From the NCBI GenBank assembly GCA_026125895.1, contig JAHCKG010000014.1, forward strand, positions 1-64,000: a stretch of DNA of 64,000 bases. Direction: 5' to 3'. Below, in pieces: positions 17,962 to 25,973 of the stretch. Positions within the stretch are counted from its first letter, which is position 1, and each line of letters starts with the position of its first letter. The DNA is from Pseudolabrys sp. GTDB taxonomy: Bacteria > Pseudomonadota > Alphaproteobacteria > Rhizobiales > Xanthobacteraceae. The notes beneath the pieces were generated by a model. The model ran no database searches. It saw only the letters and a program-made list of their open reading frames with translations, and was not told the DNA's origin. The position numbers and the translations under genes were made by a program.

Positions 17962-19188
17962 ATGTTCATGCGCGTCCTGACTGCCGCAGTTGCACTTGTC
18001 GGCATTGCCGCATTGTCGCTCGCCGCGACCTCGCTCGCGCTGGCGCAAGGCGGCGGTGCCGTGCAGGTCGCCTCCGGCGTGAGCTATGAACTGATCGGCC
18101 GCTGGGACGCGGACAAGCTCAACAAGGTGCTGACCGACGACACGCCGAAGTTCTTCGGGGTCGATGTCAAATACACGCCGGCGACCAATGCGGTGAAGCT
18201 CTATCGCGTCACTTATCATTCGGTGGTGCCCGAGCGCGGAAACAAGCCGATCGTCGCCACAGGCCTCATCGCGGTGCCGGATATCGCCGGCACGTCGTTT
18301 CCTCTGGTATCGTATCAGCACGGTACCGTTTACGAGAAGACGCAGGTGCCGTCGTTCCCCGACCAGTCGCCGGAAACGCAGCTCATGCTTGCCCAATTCG
18401 CCGGGCAGGGCACTATCGTCATCGGCGCCGATTATTTCGGCATGGGGTCGTCGAAGGAGCCGGAAGGCTACATGGTCAAGGCCAGCCACCAGCAGGCAAC
18501 CTACGACATGCTGATGGCGAGCCGCGCCGTGCTGGCGGATCTCAAGCTGACGAGCACCAAGCTGTTCATTGCCGGCTGGTCGCAAGGTGGTTTCGTCACC
18601 ATGGCCTTCCTCGAGAAACTGGAGAGCGCCGGCATCAAGGTCGATGCCGCGGCCACCGCCAGTGCGCCGGTCGATATCTTCGTGGCGCTTAACGGCTTTC
18701 TCAACTTCCCGCGCAAGAACGATGCCGATTGGGTGAACTCGCTGTTCATCCTGTCGTCGTTCGCTTTCGAGAATTACTACGGCGTGCCCGGGCTGGCGCG
18801 CTCGCTGATCGCCGAGCCTTACTACGAAGTGGCGCGCAAGGCCTATGAGCGCGAGCCATTCAATGCGGCCGACGTGCCGACCGATCTGCATAAACTCATC
18901 AAAAAGGACTATTTCGACGCGCAGTTTTTCGCGCAGTCGGCGTATGGCAAACTGGTGGCGCAGACGACGGCTTACCGGTGGATCGTCAAAACGCCGGTGC
19001 GCAATTATTATGGCGAGGCGGATGAGGCGATCAGCACGGGACTTGGCCGGCTGGCGATGACCTATCAGCAGGCCATCGGCAACGGCAACCGCCAAGTCGA
19101 GGCGGTCTCGACCGGGCAGACCAGCCACCGCGGCACTTTCGCGACGGCGGTGCCGCACTGGAAGACCTGGTTCGACGGGATCAAATGA
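17962..19188 (+). CDS. Secreted alpha/beta hydrolase (lipase-like)
   Basis: 408 aa from the ATG at 17962 (GGAGAATTGGA before it); an earlier frame from 17917 adds a non-conserved segment. Signal peptide with cleavage near SLALAQ-GG. The nucleophile elbow is GWSQGG with S207. The oxyanion region is near VSYQHGT and the late histidine is likely in TSHRGTFATAV. The architecture resembles the LIP/secretory lipase family. Probably periplasmic or extracellular esterase. Two bases separate its stop from the LOG-family gene. Confidence 0.87.
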   Translation: MFMRVLTAAVALVGIAALSLAATSLALAQGGGAVQVASGVSYELIGRWDADKLNKVLTDDTPKFFGVDVKYTPATNAVKLYRVTYHSVVPERGNKPIVATGLIAVPDIAGTSFPLVSYQHGTVYEKTQVPSFPDQSPETQLMLAQFAGQGTIVIGADYFGMGSSKEPEGYMVKASHQQATYDMLMASRAVLADLKLTSTKLFIAGWSQGGFVTMAFLEKLESAGIKVDAAATASAPVDIFVALNGFLNFPRKNDADWVNSLFILSSFAFENYYGVPGLARSLIAEPYYEVARKAYEREPFNAADVPTDLHKLIKKDYFDAQFFAQSAYGKLVAQTTAYRWIVKTPVRNYYGEADEAISTGLGRLAMTYQQAIGNGNRQVEAVSTGQTSHRGTFATAVPHWKTWFDGIK

Positions 19189-19189
19189 C

Positions 19190-19954
19190 GTGACCGATAA
19201 CGCGGCGCAGAACAAGACCGGTAACGGCGACGCGCTGTTCGCGGAATTTCGACCGGGCAACGGCCAGCGCGCCGAGCGGCTCCGCCAGGAGTTCGAAGCG
19301 GCGGAAGCCGGGCTTGTCAAATGGCATATCCACTCGACCATCGTCGTGTTCGGCTCGGCGCGCGTGCGCGAGAATGGGGCAGGGCGGCAGCCGTTCTGGT
19401 ATGAGCAGGCCCGCGCCTTCAGCCGTATCGCCTCGGAGCAGGGCGGCGCGCTGCGGCCGAACGGGCTCATCCGCGACAATGTCATCGCGACCGGTGGCGG
19501 GCCCGGCATCATGGAGGCGGCGAACCGCGGCGCCTATGACGCCGGCGCGCCGTCGATCGGTTTCAACATCGATTTGCCGCACGAACAGAAGCCCAATCCC
19601 TACATCACGCCGGAACTGAGTTTCCGCTTCCACTATTTCTCGGTGCGCAAGATGCATCTCGCCATGCGCGCCAACGCGCTGGTGGTTTTTCCCGGTGGCT
19701 TCGGCACCTTCGACGAATTGTTCGAAATCCTCAACCTCCGCATCACCGGCAAGTCGCCGCCGGTTGCGACCATCATGGTCGATCGCCAGTTCTGGAAATC
19801 CGCGGTCAATTTCGAGGCGCTGGTCGACGCCGGCACGATTGCGCCGTCGGACCTGAGCGTTTTCGACTATGCCGACGACGCCGGCGAGGTCTGGACCAAA
19901 CTCGCCGCCAAGGACCTCGGCGCGCACCGGCCGACGCCGCCGCCGGCGATCTAA
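19190..19954 (+). CDS. LOG-family protein (TIGR00730-type nucleotide phosphoribohydrolase)
   Basis: 254 aa with a GTG start one base after the hydrolase stop, so probably cotranslated. The hallmark TGGGPGIME (101-109) and PGGFGTFDE (168-176) are intact. The family hydrolyses nucleoside 5'-monophosphates (LOG acts on cytokinin nucleotides, others on AMP/IMP/pyrimidines). The N-terminal extension of about 45 residues is typical of the larger bacterial members. Physiological substrate not deducible. Confidence 0.9.
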   Translation: MTDNAAQNKTGNGDALFAEFRPGNGQRAERLRQEFEAAEAGLVKWHIHSTIVVFGSARVRENGAGRQPFWYEQARAFSRIASEQGGALRPNGLIRDNVIATGGGPGIMEAANRGAYDAGAPSIGFNIDLPHEQKPNPYITPELSFRFHYFSVRKMHLAMRANALVVFPGGFGTFDELFEILNLRITGKSPPVATIMVDRQFWKSAVNFEALVDAGTIAPSDLSVFDYADDAGEVWTKLAAKDLGAHRPTPPPAI

Positions 19955-19995
19955 GCAACTACGACGCCGATACGCCTAACGGCAATTTACTCGAC

Positions 19996-20031
19996 AGCTT
20001 ACTTGGCGGCTTACTTGGCAGCTTACTTGGC
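19996..20031. repeat. Three tandem copies of a 12-base unit
   Basis: Units AGCTTACTTGGC, GGCTTACTTGGC and AGCTTACTTGGC lie end to end between the LOG and TetR stops. On the minus strand each unit reads GCCAAGTAAGC(T/C), so a TAA stop recurs in the same frame. Confidence 0.8.
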
Positions 20032-20039
20032 GGCATTGC

Positions 20040-20582
20040 CTAGAGCGGCAATCCCGCCCGCGTCTCGCGCAGAATTTCCTTCGACAATCCCTCATCGTCG
20101 GCGATGCGGGCGAGCACGAGAGCGCCGACCATGGCCGACCAGGCCACAATCGCGTTGCGCCGCTTGTCCTCGACCGTCTTGCCCTTGGCTTCGGCGGTGA
20201 ATCGGTCGAGCGTATTGCGCAACGCCGCCGTCATGGTGTGCCGCAAGTCGCCCGAGCCGCGCGAGGCTTCGGTGCCCAGGCTCGAGAACGGGCAGGATGC
20301 ATCGCGGTTATCGCGGTGCCGTGTGCTCAAATAGCCGTCGGCGAACCCAGCCACCGTCTGGCGCGACTTGGCCGCGTCCGGCGCCAGGGCCGCCGCCATC
20401 GCCGCGGCGATGAGAGCCTCCTTCGAGGGAAAGTGGCCGTAGAAGGCGCCGTGCGTCAGTCCGGCCTCCTTCATGACATCGGCAACGCTGACATCGTCGA
20501 ACCCGCGCGCGCGGAACAACCGGCCGGCGGCCTCCAGGATCGCCCGGCGATGCTCGGCGACCTTTTCCTTGCTCACTTTCAT
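20040..20582 (-). CDS. TetR-family transcriptional regulator
   Basis: 180 aa. N-terminal HTH: DDVSVADVMKEAGLTHGAFY at about residues 29-48, then GHFPSKEALIAAAM. Short C-terminal ligand domain. Divergent from the SDR gene 83 bases away; the intergenic region holds a promoter-like element. Likely local repressor of the SDR. Confidence 0.9.
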   Translation of the reverse strand: MKVSKEKVAEHRRAILEAAGRLFRARGFDDVSVADVMKEAGLTHGAFYGHFPSKEALIAAAMAAALAPDAAKSRQTVAGFADGYLSTRHRDNRDASCPFSSLGTEASRGSGDLRHTMTAALRNTLDRFTAEAKGKTVEDKRRNAIVAWSAMVGALVLARIADDEGLSKEILRETRAGLPL

Positions 20583-20601
20583 GTGACGGCCTCCTTGGGT
20601 G

Positions 20602-20630
20602 TTGACTTATACAGTACCGCCATCATAAAT
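20602..20630 (+). promoter_or_regulatory. Probable promoter of the SDR gene
   Basis: TTGACT (20602-20607), 17-base spacer, ATAAAT (20625-20630) in the 83-base TetR/SDR divergent region. The following AGGAGG (about 20656) lies just before the SDR ATG. TetR binding here is inferred from position. Confidence 0.55.
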
Positions 20631-20665
20631 ACAATCAATATAGTCATCAGGAATAGGAGGCCGGT

Positions 20666-21469
20666 ATGGCCCAGGCGGAAGCTCAAGCGACACCCACTGT
20701 TTTGATTACCGGCGCCTCTTCGGGCATCGGCGCCGTTTATGCCGACCGCTTCGCCAGGCGTGGCCATGACCTGGTGCTGGTGGCGCGCGACGCCGGCCGG
20801 CTCAACGCGCTGGCGGGCCGCCTGCGCGCCGAAGCGGGCGTCAAGGTCGATGTGCTGCCGGCCGATCTGTCGGCCTCGGCTGATCTGGCGAAGGTCGAAA
20901 AGCGCCTGCGCGAGGACGCGGCGATCGGCATTCTCGTCAACAACGCCGGGGTGGCGGCGCCGGGCGGTTTTGCCGACGGCGATCCGGACAGCATCGACAC
21001 CCTGATCAAGGTCAACGTCACCGCGGTGACGCGGCTCGCGGCCGTGGCGGTGAAGCGCTTTGCTGCGCAGAACAAGGGCGACATCATCAACATCGCCTCG
21101 GTGCTGGGGCTGGCGCCGGAGATCGGGCTCGGCGCCTACAGCGCCAGCAAGTCGTTCGTGCTGACTCTCTCGCAGAGCCTGAATGCCGAGCTCGGCAGCC
21201 GCGGCGTCTATGTTCAGGCGGTGCTGCCGGCGGCGACGCGCACCGAAATCTGGGAACGCTCGGGACGCGACGTCAACAAGCTCACGGGCGTGATGGATGT
21301 CGGCGAACTGGTCGATGCGGCGCTCGCCGGCTACGACAAGCGCGAGACCGTGACCATTCCGCCACTGCCGGACGCCGCGCAGTGGGAGGCCTTCAACGCC
21401 GCGCGGCTGGCGATGCTGCCGAATTTCGGCAACGAGCACGCCGCGGCGCGCTATCGGACCGCGCGCTAA
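20666..21469 (+). CDS. Short-chain dehydrogenase/reductase
   Basis: 267 aa classical SDR. Cofactor motif TGASSGIG at 15-22, NNAG at 92-95, and the catalytic set S145, Y158, K162 (YSASK). Probably NADP(H)-dependent given the basic residue after strand 2 (VARDAGR). Strong AGGAGG ribosome site. Divergent TetR regulator suggests induction by its substrate or an analogue. Confidence 0.93.
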   Translation: MAQAEAQATPTVLITGASSGIGAVYADRFARRGHDLVLVARDAGRLNALAGRLRAEAGVKVDVLPADLSASADLAKVEKRLREDAAIGILVNNAGVAAPGGFADGDPDSIDTLIKVNVTAVTRLAAVAVKRFAAQNKGDIINIASVLGLAPEIGLGAYSASKSFVLTLSQSLNAELGSRGVYVQAVLPAATRTEIWERSGRDVNKLTGVMDVGELVDAALAGYDKRETVTIPPLPDAAQWEAFNAARLAMLPNFGNEHAAARYRTAR

Positions 21470-21476
21470 AGCGAGA

Positions 21477-21510
21477 GGCCGCGCCGGGCGACGGCGCGGC
21501 CTTTGTTTTT
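21477..21510 (+). terminator. Intrinsic terminator of the SDR gene
   Basis: Stem GGCCGCGCC / GGCGCGGCC (21477-21485, 21493-21501), 7-base loop, then TTTGTTTTT. Touches the end of the convergent beta-propeller gene. Confidence 0.85.
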
Positions 21511-22135
21511 ATCGCGGACGCGCCACGACGCGCAGCTTGCCGCTCTGACCACCGCCGCAAAAGAACGTATCGCGGCCGTTCGACTCCAGACCGGAGACGA
21601 CGAGGCTCTTCGGCATCTCGATCTGTTCGAGTACGTCGCCGGACTTCGGATCGATGCGGCGCAGATCGCTCTGATCGTCCTGCCAGGTACCGTGCCAGAG
21701 TTCGTCGCCGAGCCAGGTCACGCCGGTGACGAAGCGCGTGGCTTCGATTGTGCGCAGGATCGCGCCGGTGTCCGGATCGACCTGGTGGATCTTTCGGCCG
21801 CGATGCTGGCCGACCCAGAGCGAGCCCTCCGCCCAGGCCATGCCGGCCGCGCCGCCCTCCGGCGCCGGGATCGTGGACAAGACCTTGCCGCTCTGCGGAT
21901 CGACTTTCTGGATGCTATCGCCGAAGATCTGGAAGAGGTGGCGGCCGTCGAAGGCCGTGCCGGCTTCGGCGCGGACGTCGAGCTTGCGCAACGTCTCGCC
22001 GCTGTCGGGATCGACGGCGTTCAGCGTGTCGCCGGTCGCGATCCAGACATGGCGGCCGTCGTAACTGACGCCGTGCACCGTCGTGACATCCGGGAAACTG
22101 AACTCGCGGACGATATTGGCTGCCGAACGTTTCAT
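21509..22135 (-). CDS. Beta-propeller protein (glutaminyl-cyclase / SMP-30-like repeats)
   Basis: 208 aa, cytosolic (no signal peptide). Repeated blades of the form HVWIATGDTLNAVDPDSGET, SIQKVDPQSGKV, KIHQVDPDTGAI and DLRRIDPKSGDV show about five WD/PQQ-like blades with a V-D-P-x-(S/T)-G motif. Similar proteins are annotated as glutamine-cyclotransferase-like or YncE-like; function uncertain. AAAGGAA ribosome site. It follows the frameshifted HTH regulator on the same strand. Confidence 0.75.
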   Translation of the reverse strand: MKRSAANIVREFSFPDVTTVHGVSYDGRHVWIATGDTLNAVDPDSGETLRKLDVRAEAGTAFDGRHLFQIFGDSIQKVDPQSGKVLSTIPAPEGGAAGMAWAEGSLWVGQHRGRKIHQVDPDTGAILRTIEATRFVTGVTWLGDELWHGTWQDDQSDLRRIDPKSGDVLEQIEMPKSLVVSGLESNGRDTFFCGGGQSGKLRVVARPR

Positions 22136-22174
22136 GCGCTGTTCCTTTGAATTCGTTGTGCTGATGGCGGCAAG

Positions 22175-23394
22175 CTAGCCGCCGGGCAGCGCCGCCGTGA
22201 GTAACAAGCTTGTCGGGAAACCCGGCAGCGGCGGCGCCATCCAGCGGCGCGCGCGGCCGTGACCCACGGGCTGCACTTTGCCGGCGGCGGCGAGCTCGTC
22301 GAGCGCGCGCTGCACCGTCCGCTGGCTGGCGCCAAGGGCCAGCGCCAGCGCCGAACTGGACCAAGCTTCGCCGTCGGCGAGCAGGGCCAGCACGGTGCCG
22401 TGCGCTTCTTCGCTCGGCGGCGCCAGCACTGCCACGTCGCGGCCGCGCGGCGGCTTGAGCGCGAAGCCGTCCGGCGTCGCCTCGATGGCGGCGAAGCCGC
22501 GCAATGTCTTGCGCAGGCGGCCGATCTCGACGCGCAGCCGGGCGCGATGCGACTCGTCGGCGTGTCGGGCGCGGAAGGCTCTCGCGAGCAACGCCTCGCG
22601 CGAGGCGCCGCCGGGAAAGGCTTCGGCCAAAGTGCGGGCGAGAGTGAACAGCACTGGCCGCGTATCGAGCGCGATCGAGCGTCCGGCACGCGAGACGGCA
22701 TGGCGGCAGGCATCGATCACCAGCGTTTTGGAGCCGAGCAGGGCTTCGACGTCGTCGAGCAGCAGCGGCTTCTCGCTGCCGCGGGCGACCAGCCGCGCCG
22801 CCGGCGTCGTCAGCAACTGTGCCGCGCTCGCTACCTCGGCGGCGAGCGTGGCGATGCCGGCCTGCTGCGCGGCACGCTCGGCCCTGGCGAGAGGGCGTGC
22901 GCCAGCCCCGTGCGCAGCCGCCGCAGCGCGATGCCGGCGACCGCCAACTCATGCGCCGCGCGCAGCGCCGGCGGCAGCGGCGCCGGGTCGAAGCCGGCGA
23001 GCAATTTCTCCGCGTCGTCGATGCGGCCGATCAGGATGAAGCGGCGGATGATGAGGTGACGCGCATGGGCGGCGTTGGCGCGGTCGCCGTACCGCCCCAG
23101 CGTCCGCCGCGCGGTCTCGAGGCTTTTCACCGAGCCGCCAAGATCGCGCGACACCAGCGCGATCTCCGCCTCGGCGACGACGCAGCGCGCCCGCGCCAGC
23201 GCCTCCCTCGGGCCGAAGGCCCGCACGGCGCGCTTGAGCAGCAGCTTGGCGCGATCGAGATCGCCGAGTTGCGCCATGGCGATGCCGCGCAGCGCCAGCG
23301 CCGGCGGATCCTCGCGCAGCGCGATCAGGTTCAGCGCGCCGAGCGGATCGCCGGCGGCAAGGCCGCGCGCCGCGCCTGTGATCAGAGAGTCCAT
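22175..23394 (-). pseudogene. HTH regulator with N-terminal helical repeats, split by a frameshift
   Basis: Two consecutive reading frames form one gene. The N-terminal part (23394 to about 22900) is helical and TPR-like (MDSLITGAARGLAAGDPLGA ... RAHELAVAGIALRRLRTG). The rest (about 22900 to 22175) contains ARAERAAQQAGIATLAAEV, then an AfsR/winged-helix-like region (ALARTLAEAFPGGASREALL, RLRVEIGRLRKTLRGFAAI) and a second HTH (SSSALALALGASQRTVQRAL). The switch lies near the GGGG at 22906-22909; one added base yields about 406 continuous residues. The second frame on its own has only a weak internal TTG start. Likely a transcription regulator of the adjacent beta-propeller gene. Confidence 0.8.
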
Positions 23395-23532
23395 GGAGGT
23401 TCCGTTACACGAAATCCCGCGGCGCGAAATCCCGACACACTTGTCACTCCCGGTGCTTTCGCTCGCCGGCCTAAACCTAGCTCACCACCCGCGAGCCGGC
23501 AAAACGCCGGCCTTGGAGAAGGATGATACATC

Positions 23533-24288
23533 ATGACGACACACAGCATCGTTTCGCCGGACAAATGGCTCGAGGCGCGCCGCGATCTCCTGGCCGCGGA
23601 GAAGGATCTGTCGCGGCGCAGCGACCAGGTCGCGCAACTGCGGCGGCAGTTGCCCTGGGTGAAGATCGAGAAGGACTACGTCTTCGAAGGCCCGGACGGC
23701 CACCAGACGCTGTCGGAACTGTTCGACGGCCGGCGCCAGCTGCTGGTGCAGCATTTCATGCTGGCGCCGGGGGCGGAGGAGGGCTGCAAGAGCTGCTCCT
23801 ACATGGCCGACCACAGCGATGCCATGATCCCGCATCTCGAACAGCGCGATACGACCTTCGTCGCCATCTCGCGCGCCCCTTATGCCGAGATCGTTCGCTT
23901 CAAGCGGCGCATGGGCTGGAAGTTCAAGTGGCTGTCGTCGAACGGCACCAGCTTCAACTACGATTTCCGCGTCAGCTTCACGCCGGAGGAAGCAGCGAAG
24001 GGCTCACTGGCCTACAACTACGGCACCTCGCATTACGGCCAGGAGGAACTGCCGGGCGTCAGCGCATTTTTCAAGGACGAACGCGGCGACGTCTTCCACA
24101 CCTACTCGACCTTCGGCCGGGGCGTCGAAGTGATGATGGGCACCTATCGGATGCTCGACCTGACGGCGAAGGGCCGCGACGAGGACGGCCTGGCGCATGC
24201 CATGGGCTGGGTACGGCACCACGACCGCTACGACACGGCGGCGCCCGCCAAGACCGGAGGCGGCGCGTGCTGCGGCGCGCCGCGGTGA
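23533..24288 (+). CDS. DUF899 thioredoxin-like protein
   Basis: 251 aa. DUF899 proteins have a thioredoxin-like fold of unknown reaction. Seen: YVFEGPDGHQTLSELFDGRR (about 49-68), LLVQHFMLAPGAEEGCKSCS (residues 70-89) with a CxxC (C85, C88), WKFKWLSSNGTSFNYDF and GTYRMLDLTAKGRDE. The C-terminus ends GGGACCGAPR, two more cysteines. GGAGAAGG ribosome site. Its stop overlaps the start of a small membrane protein (GTGA). Confidence 0.9.
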   Translation: MTTHSIVSPDKWLEARRDLLAAEKDLSRRSDQVAQLRRQLPWVKIEKDYVFEGPDGHQTLSELFDGRRQLLVQHFMLAPGAEEGCKSCSYMADHSDAMIPHLEQRDTTFVAISRAPYAEIVRFKRRMGWKFKWLSSNGTSFNYDFRVSFTPEEAAKGSLAYNYGTSHYGQEELPGVSAFFKDERGDVFHTYSTFGRGVEVMMGTYRMLDLTAKGRDEDGLAHAMGWVRHHDRYDTAAPAKTGGGACCGAPR

Positions 24289-24539
24289 CCGCGATGCGCG
24301 GAGTGCACGCCGGTGCCGGGAGCGGTTCGATCGCTCCCGGCATCGCCCGGCTGCTCGGCTTCGCGGCCATGCCGGTCTTCACGCTGATGGCGCTGTGGAC
24401 CGGCTCGTCCGGCGAAGCCGGCGACATTCTGTGCATGTCGATGCAGGGTTCATCGCCGCTCGATGGCATGGCGATGATGTACGGGCTGATGGCGCTGTTT
24501 CACGCCGCCCCGTGGCTGCGGCTGTTCGGCGGGCGATGA
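24285..24539 (+). CDS. Small membrane protein downstream of DUF899
   Basis: 84 aa from a GTG at 24285 that overlaps the DUF899 stop, or 81 aa from the ATG at 24294. Two hydrophobic segments (LLGFAAMPVFTLMALWTG and MAMMYGLMALFHAAPWL) suggest a hairpin membrane protein. Its coupling to the DUF899 gene implies related roles. No known family. Confidence 0.7.
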   Translation: MTAMRGVHAGAGSGSIAPGIARLLGFAAMPVFTLMALWTGSSGEAGDILCMSMQGSSPLDGMAMMYGLMALFHAAPWLRLFGGR

Positions 24540-25031
24540 TCAGGTGGGCTTGAAGCCCGCCTTGATGAATTCGACCATCTGCGTCAAGACCGTGCCCCAG
24601 CCGTCGTGGAAGCCCATGTCCTCGTGCTTCTTGCGGGTCTCTTCGTTGCCGTGCAGCGCCACCGCGGTGTAGCGCGTGCTGTCGCCCTTGCCGTCGAGCA
24701 GTAGGTAAGCGGTGAAGAACGGATTGGGGGCTGGGCGGTAGTCCGGCAGCAGTGTGTCGGTGAACACCAGCCGCTTGTTCGGCACGACATCGAGGTAGCA
24801 GCCGAGATTGGTGAACTCCTCGCCATTGGGACCGCGCATTACCGAGCGGAACATGCCGCCGGGCCGCAGGTCGATGTCGCATTCCGTCACCGTCCACGGC
24901 TTCGGCACGAACCAGTGCTTGAGGTGTTCGGGCGTCGTCCAGGCCTTCCAGACCAGATCGACCGGAACGTCGATATTGCGCTCGAGCACGAGGTCGAGTT
25001 TGGGGTCGGTCTTGAATGGCAAGCTGGTCAT
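24540..25031 (-). CDS. SRPBCC-family protein (AHSA1-like)
   Basis: 163 aa. START/Bet v1-like (SRPBCC) fold of the activator-of-Hsp90-homolog-1 type: LVLERNIDVPVDLVWKAWTT and HLKHWFVPKPWTVTECDIDL, then RPGGMFRSVMRGP, and a C-terminal GWGTVLTQMVEFIKAG. Probably binds a hydrophobic ligand. Its ATG overlaps the ArsR stop as ATGA, so the two are translationally coupled, a pairing common in bacteria. Confidence 0.9.
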   Translation of the reverse strand: MTSLPFKTDPKLDLVLERNIDVPVDLVWKAWTTPEHLKHWFVPKPWTVTECDIDLRPGGMFRSVMRGPNGEEFTNLGCYLDVVPNKRLVFTDTLLPDYRPAPNPFFTAYLLLDGKGDSTRYTAVALHGNEETRKKHEDMGFHDGWGTVLTQMVEFIKAGFKPT

Positions 25032-25420
25032 TTCAAATCTCCTTTTTGTACTGAGTTCTTCATCGCCATCAGGTAAGCGTCGAGCTGGTCGAGCCGGCGC
25101 TCCCACAGCCGGTGCTGCCTGCCGAGCCAATCCTCGGCGATCCTGTAGTTCTCGGGCGCGAGAGCGTAGGTGCGCACGCGGCCCTTCTTTTGCGAGCGCA
25201 CCAGCCCGCAGGCCTCGAGCATCTTCATGTGCGCGAGGAACGAAGGCAGCGCCATGCGGTAGGGCGCGGCCAGGTCGCTGACGGAGGCCGGCTTCGCGCT
25301 CAGCCGTTCCAGCACGTCGCGGCGTGTCGGATCGGCCAGCGCGCGGAACACGCCGTCGATCGCCGCCTGTGTTGCCGCGGTTGAATGGCGCGCGGACGAG
25401 GTGCCGGCCGGTGATTTCAT
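25028..25420 (-). CDS. ArsR-family transcriptional regulator
   Basis: 130 aa wHTH repressor of the group paired with SRPBCC proteins. VFRALADPTRRDVLERLSAK at about residues 24-43 and SVSDLAAPYRMALPSFLAHM as the recognition helix region, then a wing with KKGRVRTYALAPE. No metal-binding ELCVCDL motif, so it is unlikely to sense arsenite. A TTAGGT-N4-ACCTAA palindrome 27-42 bases upstream is a probable autoregulatory operator. Confidence 0.9.
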   Translation of the reverse strand: MKSPAGTSSARHSTAATQAAIDGVFRALADPTRRDVLERLSAKPASVSDLAAPYRMALPSFLAHMKMLEACGLVRSQKKGRVRTYALAPENYRIAEDWLGRQHRLWERRLDQLDAYLMAMKNSVQKGDLK

Positions 25421-25446
25421 GGTGCCACCCTAGTCCAGCGCAATAG

Positions 25447-25462
25447 TTAGGTAAAGACCTAA
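25447..25462. promoter_or_regulatory. Palindromic operator candidate for the ArsR gene
   Basis: TTAGGTAAAGACCTAA: perfect 6-base arms around a 4-base spacer, placed just upstream of the ArsR start. Confidence 0.6.
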
Positions 25463-25578
25463 GTAAACTGGCGGGCGCTTTGTCGCGGCATTTCAGCGGT
25501 TGGGAAGATGAGACTTGCCATTCATCACGAAGGCCGGGAACCTGTGCGGCTCCGGAATCAAATGTGTGAGCGCGCCCC

Positions 25579-25926
25579 ATGCCCATCACCATCTACGGCA
25601 TCAAGAACTGCGATACGATGAAGAAAGCGCGCGCCTTTCTGGAGAAGAAAGGCGTCGATTACGCCTTCCACGATTACAAGACCGCGGGCATCGACAAGGA
25701 TAAACTTGAGAAATGGGCGAAGAAGGCCGGCTGGGAGACCTTGCTGAACAAGGCCGGCACCACCTTCAAGAAGCTGCCCGACAAGGACAAGGAAGGCCTG
25801 ACCGAGGCCAAGGCGATCGAGCTGATGCTGGCGCAGCCCTCGATGATCAAGCGTCCGGTGCTGGAGCTCGGCGGCGGCAGGATTCTCGTCGGCTTCAAGC
25901 CGGACGAATACGCCAAGCTGGGCTAG
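25579..25926 (+). CDS. Spx/ArsC-family protein (YffB-like)
   Basis: 115 aa thioredoxin-fold protein of the ArsC/Spx/YffB family. The active-site region is YGIKNCDTMKKA with C11; the second Cys of a CxxC is replaced (C-D-T-M), as in YffB. C-terminal IKRPVLELGGGRILVGF is characteristic. Acts probably as a glutathione-dependent thiol reductase; true arsenate reduction is not established for YffB-like members. Confidence 0.92.
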   Translation: MPITIYGIKNCDTMKKARAFLEKKGVDYAFHDYKTAGIDKDKLEKWAKKAGWETLLNKAGTTFKKLPDKDKEGLTEAKAIELMLAQPSMIKRPVLELGGGRILVGFKPDEYAKLG

Positions 25927-25973
25927 GACCGCCCGCGGCCGGCGCGCGCCATGGCGTGCCGGCGCGTTGTCAA

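Noticed and set aside
17518-19512. 664-codon minus-strand frame over the secreted hydrolase
   Set aside because: Antisense to a well-supported hydrolase with signal peptide and GWSQGG; composition is shadow-like.
19955-20039. CRISPR-like repeat array
   Set aside because: Only three 12-base units with no spacers; a simple tandem repeat.
25579-25926. True arsenate reductase
   Set aside because: Active-site CDTM and YffB-like C-terminus; no ars operon nearby, and the neighbouring ArsR lacks metal cysteines.
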